From the NCBI RefSeq assembly GCF_026191675.1, contig NZ_JAKRRY010000003.1, positions 62,001 through 126,000 on the forward strand: a DNA stretch of 64,000 bases. Direction: 5' to 3'. Within the stretch, counting starts at the first letter, position 1, and each line of letters begins with the position of its first letter. The notes under the pieces were generated by a model, which was given only the letters and a program-made list of their open reading frames with translations, searched no databases and was not told where the DNA came from. The position numbers and the translations under genes are program-made. Of this stretch, positions 57,412 through 64,000 are shown piece by piece. The DNA comes from Vibrio qingdaonensis. Its GTDB lineage: Bacteria > Pseudomonadota > Gammaproteobacteria > Enterobacterales > Vibrionaceae.

Positions 57412-57460
57412 GACTGACATTATGTATCGATATTTTGAGTGTTGATACATAAATTCAGTC
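57412..57460 (+). promoter_or_regulatory. long interrupted inverted repeat between ftsQ and ftsA
   Basis: GACTGA-CAT-TATGTATC, a 15-base centre, then GATACATA-AAT-TCAGTC: 14 paired positions with one symmetrical 3x3 internal loop. It begins two bases after the ftsQ stop and has no T-run. It may fold in the ftsQA mRNA and set the ratio of FtsQ to FtsA and FtsZ, or be a protein-binding site. Confidence 0.55.
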
Positions 57461-57547
57461 TTGCGATTAAGTCTCTTTATCGGTGAAATTATTGATCTGG
57501 TGGAGAAACTTAAATGGTAATTGAAACTTTACAATAAGAGAGTACAG

Positions 57548-58810
57548 ATGACTAAGACCATGGATGACAATTTAATTGTCGGTCTTGATATAGGCACTGC
57601 TACCGTGTCGGCCTTGGTAGGAGAGATTTTACCAGACGGTCAGGTGAATATTATTGGTGCTGGATCCAGTCCATCTAGAGGGATGGATAAGGGTGGTGTC
57701 AACGATCTTGAGTCTGTCGTTAAGTCAGTCCAGCGTGCGATTGATCAAGCCGAATTAATGGCTGAATGTAAGATCACCAATGTCTTTATCTCTCTGTCAG
57801 GTCGTCATATTGCCAGCCGTATCGAAAAAGGTATGGGAACCATTTCTGAAGAAGAAGTGTCACAAGATGATATGGACCGAGCGATTCATACCGCTAAATC
57901 TATAAAAATTGGTGATGAACAACGTATTCTGCATGTAATTCCGCAAGAATTTACCATAGACTATCAAGAAGGTATAAAAAACCCTCTCGGTTTATCCGGT
58001 GTTCGAATGGAGGTCAGTGTCCATTTGATTTCTTGCCATAACGATATGGCACGGAATATCATTAAGGCAGTAGAGCGTTGTGACTTAAAAGTCGAGCAGC
58101 TTGTTTTTTCTGGCTTGGCATCAAGTAATGCTGTCATTACTGAAGATGAGCGAGAGCTTGGCGTTTGTGTGGTTGATATCGGTGCTGGCACGATGGATGT
58201 GTCTATCTGGACTGGCGGAGCGTTACGACACACAGAAGTGTTTTCATACGCAGGTAACGCCGTGACTAGCGATATCGCGTTTGCGTTCGGTACACCATTA
58301 AGTGATGCTGAAGAGATTAAAGTTAAACACGGCTGCGCATTAAGTGAGTTAGTCAGTAAAGACGACACGGTTAATGTCCCAAGTGTTGGTGGACGTCCTT
58401 CTCGTAGTTTACAGCGTCAAACGCTGGCGGAAGTGATTGAACCACGCTATACAGAGTTAATGGGGTTGGTAAATCAGACCATTGATAATGTACAGGTTAA
58501 ATTAAGAGAGAGTGGTGTTAAACACCATCTCGCTGCCGGAGTCGTCTTAACAGGTGGCGCCGCGCAAATTGAAGGGGTTGTTGAATGCGCAGAACGTGTT
58601 TTTCGCAACCAGGTCCGTGTTGGCAAACCTCTCGAGGTTAGTGGCCTTACGGACTACGTTAAAGAGCCGTATCATTCGACGGCTGTAGGATTACTTCATT
58701 ACGCAAGAGATAGTCAGATTAATGACGACAATGATTATAACGAACCAAAACGTCAATCGGTGTCGACACTATTCGGAAAATTGCGTAATTGGATACAAAA
58801 AGAGTTTTAA
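57548..58810 (+). CDS. ftsA: cell division protein FtsA
   Basis: 420 residues from the ATG at 57548 (MTKTMDDNLIVGLDIGTATV), with GAGAG upstream; an ORF start at 57521 is not family-like. It is an actin-like ATPase that tethers FtsZ to the membrane. Phosphate and nucleotide loops are VGLDIGTATVSALVGE, VVDIGAGTMDVSIW and LTGGAAQIEG. The C-terminal amphipathic helix LFGKLRNWIQKEF is intact. The sequence follows Vibrio FtsA very closely. FtsZ starts 29 bases later. Confidence 0.96.
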   Translation: MTKTMDDNLIVGLDIGTATVSALVGEILPDGQVNIIGAGSSPSRGMDKGGVNDLESVVKSVQRAIDQAELMAECKITNVFISLSGRHIASRIEKGMGTISEEEVSQDDMDRAIHTAKSIKIGDEQRILHVIPQEFTIDYQEGIKNPLGLSGVRMEVSVHLISCHNDMARNIIKAVERCDLKVEQLVFSGLASSNAVITEDERELGVCVVDIGAGTMDVSIWTGGALRHTEVFSYAGNAVTSDIAFAFGTPLSDAEEIKVKHGCALSELVSKDDTVNVPSVGGRPSRSLQRQTLAEVIEPRYTELMGLVNQTIDNVQVKLRESGVKHHLAAGVVLTGGAAQIEGVVECAERVFRNQVRVGKPLEVSGLTDYVKEPYHSTAVGLLHYARDSQINDDNDYNEPKRQSVSTLFGKLRNWIQKEF

Positions 58811-58839
58811 CCTGAGTTGCAGGGAAACGGAGATAACAA

Positions 58840-60063
58840 ATGTTTGAACCGATGATGGAAATGTCTGACGAAGCGGTAATCAAGGTAGTTGGAGTTGGCG
58901 GTGGCGGTGGTAACGCTGTTGAACACATGGTGCGCGAATCAATCGAAGGGGTTGATTTCATCAGTGTAAATACAGACGCACAAGCGCTTCGCAAAACGAG
59001 TATTAACCACGTCATTCAAATTGGTGGTGATATCACAAAAGGCTTGGGTGCGGGTGCAAACCCACAAGTTGGACGTGATGCAGCTCTAGAAGATAAAGAA
59101 AGAATTAAAGAAAGCATTACTGGCGCCGATATGGTGTTTATCGCAGCAGGTATGGGCGGTGGCACAGGTACTGGTGCGGCGCCTGTGATTGCTGAAGTGG
59201 CGAAAGAACTGGGCATCTTAACCGTTGCCGTAGTAACGAAACCATTTAGCTTTGAAGGTAAAAAACGTTTGGCGTTTGCTGAGCAAGGAATTGAAGAGCT
59301 TTCTAAGCATGTTGATTCTTTGATTACAATCCCGAACGAAAAGCTTCTCAAGGTGCTAGGTCGCGGTGTGACTTTACTTGAAGCCTTTGCAAGTGCGAAC
59401 GACGTACTTAAAAACGCGGTTCAAGGTATTGCTGAGTTGATTACTCGCCCTGGTATGATTAACGTCGATTTCGCCGATGTTCGTACCGTGATGTCTGAAA
59501 TGGGACATGCAATGATGGGTAGTGGTGTCGCGAAAGGTGAAGACCGAGCGGAAGAGGCGGCTGAAATGGCCATTTCTAGCCCACTTCTTGAAGACATTGA
59601 TCTTGCTGGTGCTCGTGGTGTTCTTGTGAACATTACTGCTGGTCTAGACATGCGCTTGGACGAGTTTGAAACGGTTGGTAACACGGTTAAGGCATTTGCT
59701 TCTGATAATGCAACGGTTGTTATTGGTACGTCTCTTGACCCAGATATGAGCGATGAAATTCGAGTAACGGTTGTTGCTACAGGTATTGGCAATGAACGTA
59801 AACCTGATATTACTTTAGTTGCTGGTGGTAAAGCCCCCGTTGCAACTGCTCAGCCACAGTCGGCACCACAAACTCAAGCTGCGAAAGTTGAAGAGAAAGT
59901 GGCACCAAATGTGCATGTAAATACTCAGAAGCCAGAGGTTAAACAGCAACCTGCACCATCGGCAAGCGCGCCGGCGAGTTCAGCAAACAACGCTGTACCA
60001 AAACCTGAAAAGGAAAATGGCTACTTAGATATTCCAGCATTTTTGCGTCGTCAAGCGGACTAA
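58840..60063 (+). CDS. ftsZ: cell division protein FtsZ
   Basis: 407 residues. It is the tubulin-like GTPase of the Z ring. The tubulin signature GGGTGTG is at 106-112, the T7 loop is [11 protein letters not shown], and the conserved C-terminal peptide that binds FtsA and ZipA is [13 protein letters not shown]. The linker (about 318-390) is rich in Pro, Ala and Gln, as usual. CGGAG lies eight bases before the ATG. Confidence 0.97.
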   Translation: MFEPMMEMSDEAVIKVVGVGGGGGNAVEHMVRESIEGVDFISVNTDAQALRKTSINHVIQIGGDITKGLGAGANPQVGRDAALEDKERIKESITGADMVFIAAGMGGGTGTGAAPVIAEVAKELGILTVAVVTKPFSFEGKKRLAFAEQGIEELSKHVDSLITIPNEKLLKVLGRGVTLLEAFASANDVLKNAVQGIAELITRPGMINVDFADVRTVMSEMGHAMMGSGVAKGEDRAEEAAEMAISSPLLEDIDLAGARGVLVNITAGLDMRLDEFETVGNTVKAFASDNATVVIGTSLDPDMSDEIRVTVVATGIGNERKPDITLVAGGKAPVATAQPQSAPQTQAAKVEEKVAPNVHVNTQKPEVKQQPAPSASAPASSANNAVPKPEKENGYLDIPAFLRRQAD

Positions 60064-60078
60064 TAAATCCGCTTGAAT

Positions 60079-60106
60079 TTGACATAGCTCAAAATTCTGG
60101 TAGGAT
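60079..60106 (+). promoter_or_regulatory. predicted lpxC promoter
   Basis: Consensus -35 TTGACA at 60079-60084, a 16-base spacer and -10-like TAGGAT at 60101-60106, between ftsZ and lpxC. An lpxC promoter in this position is known in E. coli. AGAGG at 60151-60155 is the ribosome site. Confidence 0.55.
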
Positions 60107-60162
60107 TCGCGGTTGCTTACATTATCAACAGTGATATGTAACGTAGATTAAGAGGTTTGCAG

Positions 60163-61080
60163 ATGATCAAACAACGTACGCTGAAAGAAATAGTGACTAC
60201 AGTGGGGGTGGGCCTCCACTCTGGCCGTAAAGTAACACTAACTCTACGACCAGCTGCGGCTAACACTGGTGTGATTTACCGTCGTACAGACGTAAACCCT
60301 CCTGTTGATTTTCCTGCAGACCCATTGTCAGTGCGCGACACAATGCTTTGTACCGCACTGGTGAACGACGAAGGTATCCGTATCTCTACTGTTGAGCACC
60401 TTAGTGCTGCGTTAGCGGGTATGGGTATTGATAACATTATTGTTGAAGTTGATGCGCCTGAGATTCCAATTATGGATGGCAGTGCAAGTCCGTTTGTTTA
60501 CCTACTTCAACAAGCGGGTATTGAAGTGCAAAATGCACCGAAGCGTTTTATTCGCATCAAAAAGCCAGTGCGCTTTGAAGATGAAGATAAATGGGCAGAA
60601 CTACGCCCATACAACGGTTTCCGCATGGACTTTGAAATTGAGTTCAACCACCCTGCAATTGATTCAGATGAGCAGCGACTGAAGTTTGATTTCTCATCTC
60701 AAGGTTTTGTGAAAGAAATTTCACGTGCTCGTACTTTTGGTTTTATGCGTGATATTGAGTACCTTCAATCTCAAAATCTATGCTTAGGCGGTAGTTTCAA
60801 CTGCGCCATCGTACTTGATGAGTACCGAATCTTAAATGAAGAAGGTCTTCGTTTTGAGAATGAATTTGTCACTCATAAAGTACTGGATGCCATTGGTGAC
60901 TTATACATGGCAGGACATGCCATTGTTGGTGAGTTCTCTGCTTATAAGTCAGGACACGGCCTCAATAACCAGTTATTGCGTGCGGTTCTAGCGGACCAAG
61001 AAGCCTGGGAGTGGGCAACATTCGAAGAAGAAGTTGGATCACCGGTTGCTTTTGCTGACCCGGCAATGGTTCTAGCATAA
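60163..61080 (+). CDS. lpxC: UDP-3-O-acyl-N-acetylglucosamine deacetylase
   Basis: 305 residues from the ATG at 60163 ([21 protein letters not shown]). LpxC is the zinc deacetylase that commits UDP-acyl-GlcNAc to lipid A. Zinc ligands lie in [13 protein letters not shown] and in [18 protein letters not shown]; the latter also has the catalytic Asp and the later [11 protein letters not shown] histidine. E. coli LpxC is degraded by FtsH through a C-terminal tag ending LAVLA; this protein ends DPAMVLA, so similar control is plausible. Confidence 0.96.
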   Translation: MIKQRTLKEIVTTVGVGLHSGRKVTLTLRPAAANTGVIYRRTDVNPPVDFPADPLSVRDTMLCTALVNDEGIRISTVEHLSAALAGMGIDNIIVEVDAPEIPIMDGSASPFVYLLQQAGIEVQNAPKRFIRIKKPVRFEDEDKWAELRPYNGFRMDFEIEFNHPAIDSDEQRLKFDFSSQGFVKEISRARTFGFMRDIEYLQSQNLCLGGSFNCAIVLDEYRILNEEGLRFENEFVTHKVLDAIGDLYMAGHAIVGEFSAYKSGHGLNNQLLRAVLADQEAWEWATFEEEVGSPVAFADPAMVLA

Positions 61081-61094
61081 TAAGAATCTAAATG

Positions 61095-61123
61095 AAAAAT
61101 CAGGCCTAGCGCCTGATTTTTTT
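61095..61123 (+). terminator. lpxC terminator
   Basis: AAAAATCAGGC / GCCTGATTTTTTT with a 5-base loop, 14 bases after the stop. Confidence 0.9.
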
Positions 61124-61633
61124 CGTTTAAGCGACTCACTTTTTCCACTTCTCACTAAACGTGACATGACTAAGCTCTCTTGCCTATCTATCAATAACCA
61201 CGGCAAATTCTTGCCCTTTGTTAACCTATTTTTCGTAAACTCTAATCGATATTGCCGTGTTATGGCGTTTGTAGGTGACTCGGATGAGACTGGGGAGCGT
61301 ATTGCTGCATGTTTAGATTGCATTTTTAACCGAGACTACCGGTATCCTCATCGCGCTATTTCGGCGACAATTTTGTTTTTTAAACACTCAAATTGCAAAA
61401 ACTTCCAAATACATCAAACAAATTGAGGTTAGTTTGCCTAGTTACTTGGTTGTTAGGACAAAAATTCCTTACACTATGGCCATTAATTGGTAAGTCTGCC
61501 TTGAAATTTTTAAGTTTGAACTCAATATCAGCTTATATAGATTTTATCTCTGTTAGGTCAATAGACCCTAGTCGAGACGGAAGGCAATTTTAATAGGTCA
61601 GTATGATCTAATGGTAGAGAGAAAAAATTCACA
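61124..61633 (+). other. lpxC-secA intergenic region without a convincing gene
   Basis: About 510 bases. No reading frame has both a good start and a recognisable protein. I do not see the DUF721 gene that I recall at this place in V. cholerae, nor a SecM-type arrest peptide. A 66-codon frame (61393-61593) is hydrophobic in the middle, but begins with TTG and lacks a ribosome site. The secA promoter is probably within the AT-rich stretch 61490-61560. Confidence 0.5.
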
Positions 61634-64000
61634 ATGATTACTAAGCTACTGACGAAGGTCATTGGTAGTCGCAATGATAGAACATTGCGTCGACTAAAAA
61701 AAATTGTTAAACAGATTAACGACTTTGAACCTCAATTTGAGTCACTATCGGATGAAGATTTAAAAGCGAAAACGATAGAGTTCCGTGAGAGACTGGATAA
61801 AGGTGAAGACCTAGACCGCATCTTGCCAGAAGCATTTGCAACGGTACGTGAAGCATCGAAACGTGTATTCGGCATGCGTCACTTTGATGTGCAGCTCATT
61901 GGTGGCATGGTACTGAACTCAGGTCAAATCGCTGAAATGAGAACAGGTGAAGGTAAAACACTGACAGCAACACTCCCAGCTTACTTGAATGCTCTGCCAG
62001 GCAAAGGTGTTCATATCGTTACCGTCAACGATTACCTAGCAAAACGTGATGCTGAAACAAACCGAGCGTTGTTTGAATTCCTGGGCATGACCGTTGGTGT
62101 CAACGTTCCCAATATGCATCCCCAAGAGAAAAAAGAAGCCTACCAAGCGGACATTTTGTACGGAACAAATAACGAATTTGGTTTCGACTACCTACGCGAC
62201 AATATGGCGTTCCGCGAAGAAGATCGCGTACAACGCGCTCGTTTCTTTGCTGTTGTCGATGAAGTGGATTCTATCTTGATTGATGAAGCGCGTACGCCGC
62301 TTATCATTTCAGGTCCAGCAGAAGATAGCTCAGAGCTTTATACTCGCATCAACACGTTAATCCCACACCTTCAGGTGCAAGAGCAGGAAGACTCGGAAGA
62401 GTACCGCGGCGACGGCCACTATACTGTTGATGAAAAATCAAAACAGGTTCATTTGACTGAGACTGGTCAGGAGTTCGTTGAAGAACTACTGATTAAAAAT
62501 GGCATGATGGAAGAAGGAGATACTCTGTATTCTCCAACCAACATTAGCTTACTGCATCACGTGAATGCCGCGTTGCGTGCTCATGTGTTGTTTGAAGTTA
62601 ACGTTGACTATATCGTTACCGAAGAAGGTGAGGTCGTCATTGTTGATGAGCACACTGGCCGTACTATGCCGGGTCGTCGTTGGTCTGAAGGTCTCCACCA
62701 AGCTGTGGAAGCCAAAGAAGGCGTTAAGATTCAAAATGAAAACCAAACGCTGGCTTCGATTACTTTCCAAAACTTCTTCCGTTTGTATGAAAAACTGTCA
62801 GGCATGACAGGTACTGCTGATACGGAAGCGTTTGAATTCCAGTCTATCTATGGATTGGAAACAGTCGTTATCCCAACCAATAAACCAATGGTTCGTGATG
62901 ACATGCCAGATGTGGTTTATCGTACTGAAGCAGAAAAATTCAACGCTATCATTGAAGATATCAAAGTACGTGCTGCGAATGGTCAACCGATTCTTGTGGG
63001 TACTGTGTCGATTGAAAAATCGGAATTGCTGTCTAATGCTTTGAAAGAAGCAAAAGTAAAACACAATGTACTGAATGCGAAATTCCATGAAAGAGAAGCT
63101 GAAATTGTTGCCGAAGCGGGTACACCAGGCGCGGTAACTATTGCAACTAACATGGCAGGTCGTGGTACGGATATTGTGTTAGGCGGCAGCTGGCAATCTC
63201 AAGTTGAAGCGCTAGGTAATGCGACGCAAGAACAAATTGATGCGATCAAAGCAGACTGGCGAGTAGTGCACGATAAAGTATTAGAGTCAGGTGGTTTGCA
63301 CATTATTGGTACGGAACGTCACGAATCACGTCGTATCGATAACCAATTACGTGGTCGTTCTGGTCGTCAGGGCGATGCAGGTTCTTCACGTTTCTATCTC
63401 TCTATGGAAGATCAGCTACTGCGTATCTTCACTTCTGATCGTATGGCGGGCTTGATTCAAAGTGGTATGGATGAAGGTGAGGCTATTGAAAGTAAGATGT
63501 TGTCTCGCTCGATTGAAAAAGCGCAACGTAAAGTGGAAGGACGCAACTTCGATATTCGTAAGCAACTACTTGAATTCGATGATGTTGCCAACGATCAACG
63601 TAAAGTCGTTTACGAGCTTCGTGATGAGTTAATGACGGCGGAAGATATTCGCGAAATGCTTGAGCATAATCGCGCAGATGTCTTTACGTCGGTCATTGAT
63701 GAGTATATCGCCCCGCAATCTCTGGAAGATATGTGGGATGTGAAAGGTCTTCAAGAGCGCCTGAAAAACGACTTCGACTTAGATCTTCCTCTTACTACAT
63801 GGCTAGAAGAAGATGACAAGCTGTATGAAGAAGCACTTCGAGAGAAGATTCTAGAGACCGCCGTTACGGTTTATAACCAAAAAGAAGAAACGGTTGGAGC
63901 TTCTGTACTGCGCAATTTCGAAAAGTCAGTCATGTTGCAAACGCTCGATACATTGTGGAAAGAGCACTTGGCTGCAATGGATCATCTACGTCAAGGTATC
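61634..64000 (+). CDS. secA: protein translocase ATPase SecA, N-terminal 789 codons (cut by the window end)
   Basis: The gene starts at the ATG at 61634 ([21 protein letters not shown]) and is open to the last base. Full-length SecA has about 900 residues, so about 110 are missing, including the zinc-binding tail that contacts SecB. The Walker A motif is MRTGEGKT, the DEAD-like box is [17 protein letters not shown], and motif [14 protein letters not shown] and the second domain [19 protein letters not shown] are present. The preprotein cross-linking domain and the helical scaffold follow. SecA drives preproteins through SecYEG, including the lipoproteins and outer-membrane proteins encoded here. 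Confidence 0.97.
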   Translation, partial: MITKLLTKVIGSRNDRTLRRLKKIVKQINDFEPQFESLSDEDLKAKTIEFRERLDKGEDLDRILPEAFATVREASKRVFGMRHFDVQLIGGMVLNSGQIAEMRTGEGKTLTATLPAYLNALPGKGVHIVTVNDYLAKRDAETNRALFEFLGMTVGVNVPNMHPQEKKEAYQADILYGTNNEFGFDYLRDNMAFREEDRVQRARFFAVVDEVDSILIDEARTPLIISGPAEDSSELYTRINTLIPHLQVQEQEDSEEYRGDGHYTVDEKSKQVHLTETGQEFVEELLIKNGMMEEGDTLYSPTNISLLHHVNAALRAHVLFEVNVDYIVTEEGEVVIVDEHTGRTMPGRRWSEGLHQAVEAKEGVKIQNENQTLASITFQNFFRLYEKLSGMTGTADTEAFEFQSIYGLETVVIPTNKPMVRDDMPDVVYRTEAEKFNAIIEDIKVRAANGQPILVGTVSIEKSELLSNALKEAKVKHNVLNAKFHEREAEIVAEAGTPGAVTIATNMAGRGTDIVLGGSWQSQVEALGNATQEQIDAIKADWRVVHDKVLESGGLHIIGTERHESRRIDNQLRGRSGRQGDAGSSRFYLSMEDQLLRIFTSDRMAGLIQSGMDEGEAIESKMLSRSIEKAQRKVEGRNFDIRKQLLEFDDVANDQRKVVYELRDELMTAEDIREMLEHNRADVFTSVIDEYIAPQSLEDMWDVKGLQERLKNDFDLDLPLTTWLEEDDKLYEEALREKILETAVTVYNQKEETVGASVLRNFEKSVMLQTLDTLWKEHLAAMDHLRQGI

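Noticed and set aside
61166..61426. 86-codon plus-strand frame between lpxC and secA
   Set aside because: No ribosome site, no recognisable domain and low-complexity hydrophobic/aromatic composition. It looks like chance coding in AT-rich DNA.
61393..61593. 66-codon hydrophobic frame before secA as a SecM- or VemP-like arrest peptide
   Set aside because: It starts with TTG without a ribosome site, has no proper signal peptide and shows no known arrest motif. It is kept only as part of the gap description.

Overview
The window is chromosomal DNA of a gammaproteobacterium, almost certainly a member of the Vibrionaceae. The main evidence is a 1128-residue hybrid kinase that fits ChiS, the chitin regulator of Vibrio, down to His468 and Asp772. 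Further evidence is the order chiS-rsmC-AI-2E permease-hemL-erpA-vexLM and the close match of FtsA, FtsZ, AcnB and LpoA to Vibrio proteins. The species cannot be fixed from the sequence. Almost everything is core housekeeping sequence: I see no prophage, insertion sequence, CRISPR array, tRNA or defence island.

Layout. 1-7.1 kb: the 3' end of rpoS, an SH3/coiled-coil membrane protein, a phosphate transporter with its PhoU-like partner, a CYTH-CHAD triphosphatase, a K+ channel and a chemoreceptor without a sizeable sensor domain. 7.1-12.3 kb: the panC-panB-folK-pcnB-gluQ-dksA block, all on the minus strand, bounded by a (CACTAAG)9 tandem repeat at the panC stop. 12.4-23.5 kb: sfsA, then hrpB-mrcB, a patatin/outer-membrane-barrel protein and acnB. 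23.6-36.4 kb: chiS, rsmC, an AI-2E-type permease, a 40-codon unannotated-type small membrane protein, hemL, erpA and an RND efflux pair. 36.8-43.7 kb: ilvIH, then dolP-diaA-yraN-lpoA (minus) and rsmI. 43.7-44.2 kb: RNase P RNA. 44.3-61.1 kb: the division and cell-wall (dcw) cluster rsmH-ftsL-ftsI-murE-murF-mraY-murD-ftsW-murG-murC / ftsQ-ftsA-ftsZ-lpxC. 61.1-64 kb: a 550-bp gap without a convincing gene, then the first 789 codons of secA.

Cell-envelope genes dominate. The dcw cluster makes the UDP-MurNAc-pentapeptide and lipid II and the divisome. mrcB and lpoA supply and activate polymerising penicillin-binding proteins. lpxC commits to lipid A, and secA, dolP and the patatin-barrel protein act in export and outer-membrane upkeep. 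Spacing in the dcw cluster is tight, with several ATGA overlaps. It is broken by a good intrinsic terminator after murC, followed by a near-consensus promoter before ftsQ.

Points most worth a second look: (1) the start of acnB, where a perfect Shine-Dalgarno drives an out-of-frame ATG whose fourth and fifth codons form the A AAA AAG slippery heptamer, and a -1 shift enters the acnB frame exactly; (2) chiS lying directly against acnB, without the chitobiose operon that lies between these genes in V. cholerae; (3) the small Cys-rich membrane protein between the permease and hemL; (4) the 7-bp tandem repeat at the end of panC; (5) the terminator/promoter break inside the dcw cluster. No wholly new multi-gene system was found.
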